Assembly (NCBI RefSeq): GCF_028867935.1
Contig: NZ_JAPQNS010000001.1
Span: 992,001 to 1,056,000 of the forward strand
Reading direction: 5' to 3'
Source of the DNA: Flavobacterium sp. SUN052
GTDB lineage: Bacteria; Bacteroidota; Bacteroidia; Flavobacteriales; Flavobacteriaceae
DNA: 64,000 bases
The translations under genes and the position numbers were made by a program. Positions within the stretch are counted from its first letter, which is position 1. Every line of letters begins with the position of its first letter. Below the pieces are notes generated by a model. It had not been told where the DNA came from and did not search any database. It saw only the letters and a list, made by a program, of their open reading frames with translations. Positions 1 to 10,378 of the stretch are shown here, one piece after another.

Positions 1-1
1 C

Positions 2-2338
2 GGATTGGCGCTTGGTATGGCATGCTGCCTGCTAATCGCACTGTATGTATATGATGAATTGAGCTACGACCGGTTCAACGCCAACTACAACCATATTTAT
101 AGAATAACCGAGCGGCAGAAACAGCCAGAGGGGATTTTTGATGTGGCCGCCACACCAGGTCCACTGGCGGCAGCGCTCCTGAAAGATTACCCGGATATTC
201 AACGGGCTACCCGGGTTGGGCGGTGGAATGGTCTGCTGAGTCTGGGCAGCCATTCTGTGGAACCGAACATGTTGCTGGTAGTTGATCCCAGTTTCTTTAC
301 CCTATTCAGTTTCCCGCTCCTGCGGGGCGATACTAACACCATTTTTCGCGCTCCCAACGAGGTGATCTTTAGCGAAGCTATGGCAGAACGGTTTTTCGGT
401 GCCAACTGGCGACGCCAGCCCATTCTGGGTAAATCGGTCAAGCTCAACGATCAAACGCTTATGCTGGTGGGGGTAGTCAAAAACCCACCTATCCAGTCGC
501 AGATTCAGTTTGACGTGCTGATGCCGTTCAAATGGCTCGAACGCAACGACGAATGGAGCAACAAATGGAACAGTAACAGCTACCATACCTACATCCAGTT
601 GAAACCAGACCCATCGGGGGCACCGGCTAACGCCGTGGCGTTTGAAGGTAAGATTCGGGACCAACTCAAACGGTATGATTCGGGGAATGAAACCCCACTG
701 CTGCTGCAACCACTGTCGAAGATTTACCTGTATTCAAAATTTGCGTTTGAGACCGATTATGGCAAACGGAGCGACATTGCCTACATCCGTATTTTCGTTT
801 CGGTTGGGCTTATTGTCCTGCTGATTGCGGTGGTCAACTTCATCAATTTAGCTACCGCACGAGCATCACAACGGGCTAAAGAAGTAGGTGTTCGGAAGAG
901 CGTTGGTGCTCAGCGCTCCAGTCTGGTTGCGCAGTTTCTGGGTGAAGCATTGTTGATGACTAGTCTGGCAATGGTGCTGGCTCTGGTGCTCGCCGAAGTG
1001 TTTCTGCCCCTCTTCAACGATCTGGCGGATAAAAGCCTGCTGATTCCGTATCAGCAACCTGTTTTCTGGTTGGTGATGGTTGGCTTAACGGCCGTGGTCA
1101 GCTTATTGACGGGGTTATATCCGGCCTTTTTCCTTTCGTCTTTCCGTCCGGTTGTCGTATTGAAGTCCAATGTCGCGAGCTATTTTGCCACGGTGCGAAC
1201 CGGCCGTAGCTTTCGGCAATCGCTGGTGGTGGGTCAATTTGTGCTGTCTATTGTACTGGCGATTAGCACCGTAGTAATCTACCGGCAGTTGATCTATATG
1301 CAGACCTCTAAGCTGGGATTCGATAAATCGCAGTTGCTTTACGTACGACTCAAAGGCGATTTGAAAGGGAATGCGTTGAGGTTCAAAAACGAAGTGGCGC
1401 AACTGCCGGGGGTAGCGCAGACCTCAGTGGCCACGAGCAATCTGGTCAACATGGTCAACGGCTCTACCATTGAATGGGAGGGGCAGGTGCCCAAAGATGA
1501 GTTTCTGATCACGCAAATGAATATTGACGCCGATTTCGTGAAAACGCTGGGGATATCGATGGCTTCGGGACGGAATTTTTCAGATAAAATCACGTCCGAC
1601 ACCCTCTCGAAAATCGGGGCTTACCTCATCAACGAAACGGCGGCCAAACGCATGGGCTGGACACCCGCCACGGCCCTGGGTAAGCGGGTCAAGTTCTGGG
1701 GGACAGACGGCAACGTGATTGGTGTGGTGAAAGACTTCAATTTTAGATCTCTGCACGTGGCCATCGAACCATTCATTCTTCGGTTCCGACCTAAAGAATT
1801 TTACTTTAACCTGCTGATAAAAACCAAACCCGGTATGGTGGCGCGTGCGATCACCGATATATCGAGCGTTTACAAAAAACTGGAGCCTGGCAGCCCCATT
1901 AGTTACGGGTTTGTAGACCAGGATCTGGACGCGCAATACAAGTCCGAACAACGCATTGGGCGTATCATTCTTTGTTTTGCCATCCTGACCATCCTGGTGT
2001 CGTGCCTTGGCTTGTTTGGCTTAACGGCGTACACGGCCGAACAGCGCACCAAAGAAATTGGGATTCGTAAAGTGTTGGGGGCCAGCGTGGCCAGCATAGT
2101 ATCGCTGCTGTCGAAAGACTTTTTAAAGCTGGTGTTTTTTGCCATTCTGATTGCGTCGCCCCTTGCCTGGTTTGCAATGAGTCGCTGGTTGCAGGACTTT
2201 GCCTATAAGATTGACATCGAATGGTGGATGTTCGCGCTTGCCGGTGCATTTGCCGTGGGAATTGCCTTGCTGACCGTCAGTTTTCAGAGCATCAAAGCCG
2301 CCCTGATGAACCCGGTAAAATCATTACGTTCAGAGTAG
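2..2338 (+). CDS. Duplicated FtsX/MacB-type ABC transporter permease, 5' end outside window
   Basis: Inner-membrane permease of the large double-FtsX type. The reading frame is open to the left edge (the codon before the TTG at 5 reads Gly), and the first visible residues are the middle of transmembrane helix 1, so the start codon and any prefix domain lie outside. Roughly 778 residues are visible: the rest of TM1, a periplasmic MacB-like domain to about residue 255, three helices with the cytoplasmic motif KEVGVRKSVGAQ near 291, then a second set of periplasmic domain and helices with KEIGIRKVLGAS near 684, ending NPVKSLRSE. It probably shares a transcript with the permease 52 bp downstream. 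Family members normally use a separate ATPase to drive lipoprotein or substrate movement across the periplasm, but none is encoded nearby. The substrate is unknown. Confidence 0.9.
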   Translation, partial: GLALGMACCLLIALYVYDELSYDRFNANYNHIYRITERQKQPEGIFDVAATPGPLAAALLKDYPDIQRATRVGRWNGLLSLGSHSVEPNMLLVVDPSFFTLFSFPLLRGDTNTIFRAPNEVIFSEAMAERFFGANWRRQPILGKSVKLNDQTLMLVGVVKNPPIQSQIQFDVLMPFKWLERNDEWSNKWNSNSYHTYIQLKPDPSGAPANAVAFEGKIRDQLKRYDSGNETPLLLQPLSKIYLYSKFAFETDYGKRSDIAYIRIFVSVGLIVLLIAVVNFINLATARASQRAKEVGVRKSVGAQRSSLVAQFLGEALLMTSLAMVLALVLAEVFLPLFNDLADKSLLIPYQQPVFWLVMVGLTAVVSLLTGLYPAFFLSSFRPVVVLKSNVASYFATVRTGRSFRQSLVVGQFVLSIVLAISTVVIYRQLIYMQTSKLGFDKSQLLYVRLKGDLKGNALRFKNEVAQLPGVAQTSVATSNLVNMVNGSTIEWEGQVPKDEFLITQMNIDADFVKTLGISMASGRNFSDKITSDTLSKIGAYLINETAAKRMGWTPATALGKRVKFWGTDGNVIGVVKDFNFRSLHVAIEPFILRFRPKEFYFNLLIKTKPGMVARAITDISSVYKKLEPGSPISYGFVDQDLDAQYKSEQRIGRIILCFAILTILVSCLGLFGLTAYTAEQRTKEIGIRKVLGASVASIVSLLSKDFLKLVFFAILIASPLAWFAMSRWLQDFAYKIDIEWWMFALAGAFAVGIALLTVSFQSIKAALMNPVKSLRSE

Positions 2339-2390
2339 AGACCGGTCCGTTGGTGCGACAAAGAATTGCGTCTACCTGCAAACACAAACC

Positions 2391-4994
2391 ATGAAACCAC
2401 CCCGTTTAGCAGACCGCCTGCTTAGTTGGTTCTGCGCTCCTCACTTGCGCGAGGAAGTGCTGGGCGACCTCCACGAACGCTTCAACCTACGTGTGGTGCG
2501 GGTAGGGGAGGCTCAGGCACGACGACGCTATTGGCGGGAAGTGCTGGCCTACGTGCGCCCCCGATTTATCAAACGACAACCCCAGGAATACCCCCAACCA
2601 ACACATACAGACATGATACGCAACTACGTTAAAATCGCCTGGCGGAATCTGGCAAGAGCAAAAGGGTACGCCTTTATCAACATCTCGGGGCTTGCGGTTG
2701 GTATGGCGGCTTCGGCTCTCATTTTTCTGTGGATACAAAATGAATTGCAGTACGATCGCTTTTATCCGAAAACAGAGCGCCTGTTTCAGGTTTATAATCA
2801 GGATGTTTTTAGTGGCGTTGCGCAGGTTTGGGGCTCCACACCCAGACCGCTGGCCCCTGAGCTAAAACAGAAATATCCCGAAATTGAGGACGCTGCCCGT
2901 TACCATCCCGTCAGCTACCTGCTGACTGCCAATGACAAAAAGATAAACGTCGATGGTGCTTTCGCGGACCCTGCCTTTCTGCACTTATTTGATTTTGCAT
3001 TCATAGCGGGGAACCAGAAAGCGGCCCTCTCCGAAAATAATGGGATCGTGCTTACAAAATCTCTGGCAGAGAAACTGTTTGGTACGACCGATGCCCTGGG
3101 CAAAACCGTTCAGCTCGACAATAAAGACAGTTTTCTGGTGACGGGCATTATGGCCGATATGCCTACTAACACGCAGTTCAATCAGGTGGCTTATCTTTTA
3201 CCCTGGACCTATTTTGGCAAAGCTGGTGGGAACACTGACGACTGGAGTTCGAATAATCAGTACACCTTTGTGTTGTTGAAAGACAAGACCAATCCGCTGG
3301 CTGTCAACGAAAAAATAAAGCTCGTTACGGCCGAACACCTCAAAGGAGTACTTGATAACGTAACGCACCGGCAGATTTTCCTACATCCGGCCAGCAAATG
3401 GCATTTATATTCGAAAGCGGAGAATGGGCAGTTGGTTGGTGGGCAAATCGTTACCGTTCAATTGTTCGGTGTTGTTGCAGCCCTCATTCTGCTGATTGCG
3501 GCTGTCAATTTTGTGAATCTAAGCACCGCCCGAAGCGAAAAACGAGCCAAAGAGGTTGGCATCAGAAAGGTAGCGGGCGCCCAAAAATCATCGTTGGTGT
3601 TCCAGTTTATCAGCGAGTCGGTGATGCTTGCCCTTTTGTCGGGCGGTCTCGCGCTGCTGATCGTTGTTGTTTGTATTCCCCTGTTCAATGATCTAACGGG
3701 TAAGCAGTTGACGTTGGATTTTGGAGCCATTCAGTTTTGGGCGGTTGTTATTGGTTTTGTGCTGTTTACAGGTTTACTGGCAGGCACCTACCCCGCTTTC
3801 TTCCTCGCAAATTTCCAGCCTGCCACCGTTGTGAAAGGCCATTCCAGACCCGTACATGCTGTGTTTTCGTTACGGAAAGGGTTGGTGGTCGCCCAGTTTA
3901 CGGTTGCTATCGTACTGATTATTGCCACCCTGGTGATCAGGCAACAATTAAACTATGCACAAAGCCGGGAGAGCGGTTACAACCAGAATAACCTGTTGTT
4001 TAGCTACCTGTCGGGCGATCTGGATAAGCGGTTTGATGCCGTGCAACAGGAATTACTACACAGCGGTGTGTCAATATCCGTTAGCAAATCACTCGGCCCA
4101 ATCACCACGCTTAATTCCCGGCAGTGGGGGTTGTCGTGGCCGGGCAGTACCAAAGCGGATAAAGATATTGAATTCGACCGGTTTGGTGCCGATGCGAACT
4201 TTACGAAAACAACGGGCACCAAACTGCTCACCGGAAGAGAGATCGACATCCGAACGTACCCGACCGATTCAGCGGCCGTTATGCTCAATGAAACAGCGGT
4301 CAAGACTATGCAGTTGACGAACCCAGTAGGTACAATTATTCGCTTCGACAGCCGTGACTGGCATGTGGTGGGTGTCGTGAAAGATTTCCTGTTTGCCTCG
4401 CCCTACGACCCCATCAATCCGGTGGTTATTGGCGGTCCGGGCGGCTCCATTCCGTTCTCGTGGATGAGTATTCGGTTGAACCCGAATAACCCAATGGCGC
4501 AAAATCTAGCCACTATAGAAAAGATTGTCAAGACTTACAATCCCGCCTATCCGTTTGATTACCAATTTGCCGATGACCTGTATAAAGCCAAGTTTGCCGA
4601 AGAACAGCGTACGGGTGCTTTAACGGGTTTGTTTAGTGCGTTGACCATATTTATTTCCTGCCTGGGCGTATTCGGGCTGGCTGCCTACACCGCTCAGCAA
4701 CGAACCAAAGAAATTGGCGTCCGGAAAGTGTTGGGTGCGTCGATTACCAGCATTGTGCAGCTTCTGACCAAAGATTTTATACAGCTATTGCTTGTTGCAT
4801 TCGTCGTTGGAGCACCCATCGGCTGGTTCGCCATGGAAAAATGGTTGCAGAATTACAATTACCGCATTGCCATTGGGGTTGGAGTCTTTGCGCTGACGTT
4901 GTTTTCAGCGGTGTTGATCATACTGGCGACGGTTAGTTTTCAGGCCATCAAAGCGGCCCTGATGAATCCGGTCAAGAGTTTACGGAGCGAATAG
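2391..4994 (+). CDS. Duplicated FtsX/MacB-type permease with N-terminal prefix domain
   Basis: 867 residues. Residues 1-62 form a soluble helical prefix beginning MKPPRLADRLLSWFCAPHL and containing EEVLGDLHERF; this matches the prefix found on permeases that NCBI names permease prefix domain 2-containing transporters. The permease proper starts at Met75 (MIRNYVKIAWRN, a Met that opens prefix-less paralogues). TM1 is near 93-115, the first FtsX core with EVGIRKVAGAQ near 387, and the second with EIGVRKVLGAS near 773; the C-terminus is NPVKSLRSE. The ATG at 2391 is chosen because the prefix aligns with those of the permeases starting at 17872, 20577 and 31409. Unlike two of those three loci, no padR is visible here, but the operon's 5' end is outside the window. 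Confidence 0.92.
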   Translation: MKPPRLADRLLSWFCAPHLREEVLGDLHERFNLRVVRVGEAQARRRYWREVLAYVRPRFIKRQPQEYPQPTHTDMIRNYVKIAWRNLARAKGYAFINISGLAVGMAASALIFLWIQNELQYDRFYPKTERLFQVYNQDVFSGVAQVWGSTPRPLAPELKQKYPEIEDAARYHPVSYLLTANDKKINVDGAFADPAFLHLFDFAFIAGNQKAALSENNGIVLTKSLAEKLFGTTDALGKTVQLDNKDSFLVTGIMADMPTNTQFNQVAYLLPWTYFGKAGGNTDDWSSNNQYTFVLLKDKTNPLAVNEKIKLVTAEHLKGVLDNVTHRQIFLHPASKWHLYSKAENGQLVGGQIVTVQLFGVVAALILLIAAVNFVNLSTARSEKRAKEVGIRKVAGAQKSSLVFQFISESVMLALLSGGLALLIVVVCIPLFNDLTGKQLTLDFGAIQFWAVVIGFVLFTGLLAGTYPAFFLANFQPATVVKGHSRPVHAVFSLRKGLVVAQFTVAIVLIIATLVIRQQLNYAQSRESGYNQNNLLFSYLSGDLDKRFDAVQQELLHSGVSISVSKSLGPITTLNSRQWGLSWPGSTKADKDIEFDRFGADANFTKTTGTKLLTGREIDIRTYPTDSAAVMLNETAVKTMQLTNPVGTIIRFDSRDWHVVGVVKDFLFASPYDPINPVVIGGPGGSIPFSWMSIRLNPNNPMAQNLATIEKIVKTYNPAYPFDYQFADDLYKAKFAEEQRTGALTGLFSALTIFISCLGVFGLAAYTAQQRTKEIGVRKVLGASITSIVQLLTKDFIQLLLVAFVVGAPIGWFAMEKWLQNYNYRIAIGVGVFALTLFSAVLIILATVSFQAIKAALMNPVKSLRSE

Positions 4995-5022
4995 TAACCA
5001 GCTGGCCGACCCAAAGGCTGAC

Positions 5023-6615
5023 CTACCGGACGGGTAAGTACACTCGAAATGTGCTTCCCTGCCCGGGTTGGCTGCTAGCTGTAATGGCGCCACCGTGCCG
5101 TTCGGTAATCTTATGGCAAATGGCTAAGCCAATACCAAACCCATCGTATTGGTTGCGCCCATTCAGGCGTTGGAAGACTTGGAAAATGCGATTCAGATTC
5201 TTCTCATCGAAGCCAATACCATTGTCGGCCACCGCAATTTCGTAGAAATTATCGTTGACGACTTTTGCTTTCCCTGCGGGAGAAGCCGGAATCAAACCTG
5301 TTGGAATCTCGGCTCTGGTCAGTAACCGGCTACTCACGGTAATGATTGGATGAGTTTCTTTTAAGCTGAATTTGATGGCATTAGAAAGCAGATTCTGAAA
5401 CAGTTGACGAATCTGTAATGGATTGGCCCGTAGGGTGGGTAAGTCGCTGCTGGTAAGTTTCGCTTTGCTCTGATGAATGGCTGTCCAGAGTTCATGTTCC
5501 TGTAGCTCACCAATCAGTTGGGCCAGATTGACCACAACCATAGATTCTTGCCGCGTTTCGATTTGTGAGTAAGCCAGAATGTCCTTAATAAGCAGGCTCA
5601 TACGTTCGGCTGCCGTATTGATTCGCTTGACAATATCATTGACTGATGAGTCGAGTTGGGGGGCGTATTGGGTGGTCAGAATGCTGGAAAAAGTGGCTAT
5701 TTTCCGAAGTGGCTCCTGCAAATCATGCGAGGCAACGAAGGCAAACGAACGCAGGTTTTCGTTGGAATGCTTGAGTTCGAGGTTGGTCAACTCAAGCTCC
5801 TGCCTGTATTTGTGCATCTGGGTAATGTCCTGAACCGCCACAACCATGCCATCACCAAAGCGGACAATCGCGAAATCGTACCAACAACCGGCCCACGGAA
5901 CCTCCAGCCGTACTGCCTTACCCGTTTGCACAACCTCAATACACTGAGCAAACAGGAAGGTATCCCGCGACCCTGGAATAAACTTTGAGATACGTCGGTG
6001 CTGAATTTTTTCGATGGGATTTTGAAGAACGTCGGCAGCCATCTGATTGAGCTTGGTCATGCGGAAGTCCACAATCTCTCCGGTTTCGTTCCGAATACTT
6101 TTACTCAAGACAATCGCCGTAGGGGTTATGTTCATGATCTGTTCAAGCAGATCATTTTGTTGTTGCAGCGCCAGTTCAGCTTCCTTGAGAGCTCCTCCCT
6201 TTTCCCGCTCTGGCGAGCTTGAATCATTGGTAGCGAGCGTATTGTTGGATGCATCATAGTTGACCAATACGCCATCGTGGAGCTTTATTACCAGCAACTC
6301 GTAATCACGCAGTACGCCATCACGCTGATCCGTAAAACCCATTTTAAACTGAACGGCCTGTCCACTCGAAACCACAAGGTCGAATAGACTGATGAGGTAG
6401 GTTGCATCGGTGTCAGAAACCAACTGGCTGATAGATTTACCAACCAGTTCAGGCTGAGAAAGCCCCCAAACCTCCAGAGCGGGCGCATTGAGCATGACCA
6501 GCCAAAAGTCGGTTATTTGCCCATCTGAGTTCCGCTTGGCTTGAAAGTTCACTACGCCATTGAGGGAAGAGTTGAAGTCTAAATCCTGAAAGGTGTTTAC
6601 TTGTAGTGGTAGCAT
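5023..6615 (-). CDS. Soluble PAS-domain sensor histidine kinase
   Basis: About 530 residues with no membrane segment or signal peptide, so a cytoplasmic kinase. Two PAS-like modules (about 5-120 and 155-275) precede a coiled-coil linker, then a HisKA domain with the phospho-acceptor His297 in ASHDLQEPLRK. The ATPase domain shows the N box (NLLSNAIKF, 408-416), the G1 box (VADNGIGF, about 462) and the G2 box (GFGIGLAI, about 492). The ATG at 6615 is preferred over an in-frame TTG at 6642 that adds nine residues. It converges on the permease ending at 4994 and diverges from the one starting at 6804. No response regulator lies in the window, so its partner and signal are unknown. The DLQEPLRK variant is common in light- or redox-sensing multi-PAS kinases, but no cofactor site is obvious. 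Confidence 0.93.
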   Translation of the reverse strand: MLPLQVNTFQDLDFNSSLNGVVNFQAKRNSDGQITDFWLVMLNAPALEVWGLSQPELVGKSISQLVSDTDATYLISLFDLVVSSGQAVQFKMGFTDQRDGVLRDYELLVIKLHDGVLVNYDASNNTLATNDSSSPEREKGGALKEAELALQQQNDLLEQIMNITPTAIVLSKSIRNETGEIVDFRMTKLNQMAADVLQNPIEKIQHRRISKFIPGSRDTFLFAQCIEVVQTGKAVRLEVPWAGCWYDFAIVRFGDGMVVAVQDITQMHKYRQELELTNLELKHSNENLRSFAFVASHDLQEPLRKIATFSSILTTQYAPQLDSSVNDIVKRINTAAERMSLLIKDILAYSQIETRQESMVVVNLAQLIGELQEHELWTAIHQSKAKLTSSDLPTLRANPLQIRQLFQNLLSNAIKFSLKETHPIITVSSRLLTRAEIPTGLIPASPAGKAKVVNDNFYEIAVADNGIGFDEKNLNRIFQVFQRLNGRNQYDGFGIGLAICHKITERHGGAITASSQPGQGSTFRVYLPVR

Positions 6616-6803
6616 TATATACAATGAAACCTTTGCGCCCAATAAAAGCTACTAAGATAGAATAATTCCAGTCGAGTTGTTCTGATTACGTAAAGTTGTT
6701 TACTGAAAAGAAAAGTGATGATACCCGTATGGAATGCACCCTACGATTGCATCATAGCCATATCGACAGGAATCGGTAACGATTCGTCTTCCTTCTCCCT
6801 GAT

Positions 6804-9218
6804 ATGGTTCGTAATTTTATCAACATCTCCCTGCGCAACCTCTGGCGCAATCGAAAAGTCACCGCTATCAGCACCCTGGGTTTGTCCATTGGGCTTGCCT
6901 GCGGCATCATCATTTTTCTGCTGGTCAGCTATATGTTTAGCTTCGACCGCTACCATACCAAGGCCGATCGAACATACTGGATCGTGACTGACATCAAGCA
7001 GGAGCAGTTTATTCCTACCGATGCTACGCCCCGCCCGTTGGGCGAAGTGCTGCGCCGGGATGTGCCATTTGTTGAAAATGCGGTGCGACTCGAAAACATG
7101 TTCAAGCGCATTGTCAGCGTACCCGACGGCAAAGGCGGCTATGCCAAAAAGTTTGAGGAATCACGCAATCTGTGCTTTACGGAACCGCAATTCTTTGACA
7201 TTTTCGATACCGAATGGATCAGTGGCAATGCTAAAACCGCGCTGGTTGCGCCGAATACCGTTGTGTTATCGGAGCGGTATGCCCAGAAATACTTCGGATC
7301 GGCTGATCCCATTGGTCGAACGCTTCGCTTTGATAATCAGGTCGATTTAACAGTTACCGGACTGGTCAAAAATCTGCCATCGAACACCAAACTGCGGTAC
7401 GATGTATTTGTCTCGTATGCTACCGTTCCGGGCCTGCTCGGCGAACGAGGAAAGCAGGAAATGCAGAATTGGGAGGGTATTTCCACGCTGTGTTTTGTGA
7501 CGCTCCGAAACGGAACACCCGTTGAGCAACTGGCCCGTGTGTTTCCCGGTATTCGCCAAAAATACCTGAAAACAGAAGAAGCCCGCAAACTCGACTTCCA
7601 CGCTTTATCCCTTGATAATCTGAATCATAATCCGCAATACGGCGGTCAGGCGCCCCGCCCAATTTTATACGCGCTGATTGTTGTGGGCCTGTTTCTGGTG
7701 TTGGCGGCCTGCATCAACTTTATTAATATCGCTACGGCGCATGCTTTGAAGCGCTCCAAAGAGGTTGGGGTTCGCAAAGTTATGGGCAGCACCCGGTGGC
7801 AACTAATTGGGCAGTTCATGACAGAAACGGCACTGATGACGATGGGAGCGGTGTTGCTGGCCCTGCTTCTGGCCGCGGCCTGCCTGCCCCTGCTGAACAA
7901 TGCGCTGGCCATGCTGAAAGCCGATATTTCGATTCTCGACGTGTTTGAGCCAAATTCACTGCGCTGGTTTGTGAGTTTGATTGTTGGCGTGATTTTCCTG
8001 GCTGGCTTTTATCCCGCCCTGGTTATGGCGCGTTTCAACTCCGTGGCAGCGCTTCGTACGGGGTATGGCCAGCTAACAACCAGGCAGGTGGGCAGTGTGT
8101 CGGTTCGGCGGGGACTGGTTGTCATGCAGTTTTTTATTACGCAGTTATTCCTGATTGGGGTTATTGTAATGATGGCGCAGGTGCGGCACATGCAGCAAAC
8201 CGACCTGGGTTTCCGCAAAGAAGCCATCCTGACCATTCCCGTTCCCACCAACAACCCCTTGAAACAGGAAGTAGTCCGCAGTAAAATGCGACAAGTGCCG
8301 GGTGTAGAGCTGGTGGCTTTGGGGGCAGAACCTCCCGCTTCGTACCGGCGAATCCCCGTACCATTCACCTACGACACGCACCCCGAGCCCGAGAAATTCC
8401 AGACGACGGTTAAGGTAGGCGATACCGGTTTTGTGCCGTTGTTCGGCATCAAACTGGTTGCTGGCCGGAACTTCCAGACGAATGACACTACCACCAACGA
8501 AGCGATCCTTAACGAGACGATGGTCAGGCAGTTGGATGTAAAGTCGCCTGCTGACGTGCTCGGTAAGAGCCTGCGGGTTTGGGGTACTACCAAAACAATT
8601 GTTGGTGTAGTGGCCGATTTCCACGTTAGCATCCTGAAAGAGCCAATTCCCGCTACAACCATTCTGAATCATTATCCCGAAAACCACATTGCGGCCTTGA
8701 AACTTGATCCGGCAAACCTCACCGCCACGGTAAAAGCCGTTGAAGCGAGTTGGAACGAGCTGTTTCCTGAACACGTGTTCACCGCCAATTTTGTGGATGA
8801 ATTGCTAAACCAGTTTTACCTCACCGAGCGGATTTTGCTGGGACTGGCGCAGGTGTTTTCGCTCATTGCCATTCTCATTGGTTGCCTGGGGTTGTATGGA
8901 CTGGTGGCGTTCATGGCCGAAGCCAAAACCAAAGAGATCGGTATCCGCAAAGTACTCGGTGCCAAAGTGAAAGAACTGCTCTGGTTGTTTGGTCGCGAAT
9001 TCAGCAAACTGCTGGGGATTGGTTTTGTACTAGCCGTGCCCATCGGCTGGTTTTTGATGAACGGGTGGTTGCGGGGCTATGTGTATCGCATTCAGCTCAG
9101 CTGGTGGGTGTTTGCCTTAACCCTGGGTGTCGCTGGGCTAATTACGGTGCTGACCGTTGGCTACGAGTCCCTCAAAGCGGCCCTGATGAACCCCGCAAAA
9201 TCGTTGCGGTCGGAGTGA
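6804..9218 (+). CDS. Duplicated FtsX/MacB-type permease, no prefix domain
   Basis: 804 residues starting directly at the membrane region (MVRNFINISLRNLWRNRK), so this is the short form without prefix. TM1 lies near 21-43; the first FtsX core has EVGVRKVMGSTR near 319 and the second has EIGIRKVLGAK near 710; it ends NPAKSLRSE, where most paralogues have NPVKSLRSE. It appears monocistronic: a divergent kinase lies upstream and an opposing gene begins its 3' end 11 bp downstream. The 188 bp upstream carry no copy of the (T/C)GTCC-N6-GGACA element seen at the padR loci, so it is probably controlled differently. Substrate unknown; no ATPase partner nearby. Confidence 0.92.
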   Translation: MVRNFINISLRNLWRNRKVTAISTLGLSIGLACGIIIFLLVSYMFSFDRYHTKADRTYWIVTDIKQEQFIPTDATPRPLGEVLRRDVPFVENAVRLENMFKRIVSVPDGKGGYAKKFEESRNLCFTEPQFFDIFDTEWISGNAKTALVAPNTVVLSERYAQKYFGSADPIGRTLRFDNQVDLTVTGLVKNLPSNTKLRYDVFVSYATVPGLLGERGKQEMQNWEGISTLCFVTLRNGTPVEQLARVFPGIRQKYLKTEEARKLDFHALSLDNLNHNPQYGGQAPRPILYALIVVGLFLVLAACINFINIATAHALKRSKEVGVRKVMGSTRWQLIGQFMTETALMTMGAVLLALLLAAACLPLLNNALAMLKADISILDVFEPNSLRWFVSLIVGVIFLAGFYPALVMARFNSVAALRTGYGQLTTRQVGSVSVRRGLVVMQFFITQLFLIGVIVMMAQVRHMQQTDLGFRKEAILTIPVPTNNPLKQEVVRSKMRQVPGVELVALGAEPPASYRRIPVPFTYDTHPEPEKFQTTVKVGDTGFVPLFGIKLVAGRNFQTNDTTTNEAILNETMVRQLDVKSPADVLGKSLRVWGTTKTIVGVVADFHVSILKEPIPATTILNHYPENHIAALKLDPANLTATVKAVEASWNELFPEHVFTANFVDELLNQFYLTERILLGLAQVFSLIAILIGCLGLYGLVAFMAEAKTKEIGIRKVLGAKVKELLWLFGREFSKLLGIGFVLAVPIGWFLMNGWLRGYVYRIQLSWWVFALTLGVAGLITVLTVGYESLKAALMNPAKSLRSE

Positions 9219-9229
9219 GATCAGGTTGC

Positions 9230-10330
9230 TCAGGGTTTGACTGTTAACCCAGTTTGATCTGCAATCATGGCCTTGATTCCCCAGCCGCCGAAGTTTTCCG
9301 AAACCGCAAACCAGAGCTCGTTCTGTCCTTTTTTTAGATTTAGATACAGCGAATCGTAATAGCCTACGGTGCCCAGAAATCGGTAATCGCGAGACAAAAA
9401 TTCGTCAGCGCCCGAATACGTCAGTTGGCCATTGACATATACCCGCACCCGGTCGCTAAAGCCCAGATCCAGTTTTTTGATCTGGGCTTTGTCTGAAAAG
9501 AGGGTCAGCTTTACAAATACCGTGTTGTTGCCTTCCTGAAGTTTTCGAATGCGTGCTACGTTAAGGATTCCCGAGTTTTCAGCCGCTAGTGGGCTCCAGG
9601 TCAGCGAATTTGCAAGCGCTTTTGGGAGCGTATAATCGGTTTGTACGAGCTTTTCATCGAAGGTGTTCGATACCTGCCAATTCAGCAGCGTGCCGGGCTT
9701 GGCAGGTGCTTCCGGTTCGAAAGACCCTACCATCGGCGGATTATCAGTTTTAGTATACCTGAAATTGGCAAAGCGGGTTAGAACCGGGCTACCGTTAATC
9801 AGGCATATGGGACCGGCCTGGGGAGTCCGTTTTAGTTGATGAATCAACAGCGCGGGTTTGGTCAGATCGCCCACGTACACTTCGGCCTGGGTATCTCGAA
9901 CGATCAATTTGATGGGTACCCATTCGTTTAGCGGGTACGTTACCGTCGTTGAATACCCATCTCCATAGTAGAATTGCCAGGAATCCAGGTTATTGTAAAT
10001 GGGAATGTATTGGATGGCATCGGGATTCCCGACCCGGTGGGGGCGTAGGTACACATACTCAAAATTGGCTTTATCCTGCGTGCGGAAGCTAAATCCGATG
10101 AAGTTACGCTCCGGCGACAGCGTCATGTCAAATTCGATGATCCCATTTTTAAACGACGAGTCTTTCAGAACGATTTGTCCACCGCTTAGTTGAATGCCAG
10201 CCTTGCCCTGAAATGTTACGGGGGTGACTTCACCCGCAAACGTCCATTTTGTTGAATCGAACGGGACACTGGTTTGCGCAATGGAAAAGTGACTAACGAA
10301 GAGGGAAAGAATAAGAAGGAAGGGTTTCAT
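9230..10330 (-). CDS. Secreted two-domain jelly-roll protein (LamG-like plus CBM-like)
   Basis: 366 residues with a clear signal peptide (about 1-18, ending SIAQ). Residues 20-200 resemble the concanavalin/LamG-like sandwich found in 3-keto-disaccharide hydrolase (DUF1080) and laminin-G folds: alternating beta strands with FIGFSFRTQD, YVYLRPHR and VKLIV-like strands. Residues 215-366 look like a jelly-roll carbohydrate-binding module ending with KKGQNELWFAVSENFGGWG, a pattern seen in accessory domains of glycosidases. I see no catalytic signature, so a glycan-binding role is an inference. It lies 48 bp downstream of a paralogue of the same architecture and may be co-transcribed with it. Upstream of both is a divergent membrane-tethered HTH protein whose outer domain has a related fold. 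Confidence 0.75.
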   Translation of the reverse strand: MKPFLLILSLFVSHFSIAQTSVPFDSTKWTFAGEVTPVTFQGKAGIQLSGGQIVLKDSSFKNGIIEFDMTLSPERNFIGFSFRTQDKANFEYVYLRPHRVGNPDAIQYIPIYNNLDSWQFYYGDGYSTTVTYPLNEWVPIKLIVRDTQAEVYVGDLTKPALLIHQLKRTPQAGPICLINGSPVLTRFANFRYTKTDNPPMVGSFEPEAPAKPGTLLNWQVSNTFDEKLVQTDYTLPKALANSLTWSPLAAENSGILNVARIRKLQEGNNTVFVKLTLFSDKAQIKKLDLGFSDRVRVYVNGQLTYSGADEFLSRDYRFLGTVGYYDSLYLNLKKGQNELWFAVSENFGGWGIKAMIADQTGLTVKP

Positions 10331-10378
10331 ACAGGTGATCCGATTGGTAAAAGTTGGAATAACACAGCAAAGACTTTT

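Noticed and set aside
8145..8774. Minus-strand open frame (209 codons) opposite a permease
   Set aside because: Shadow of the FtsX-type permease at 6804-9218; no family resemblance.
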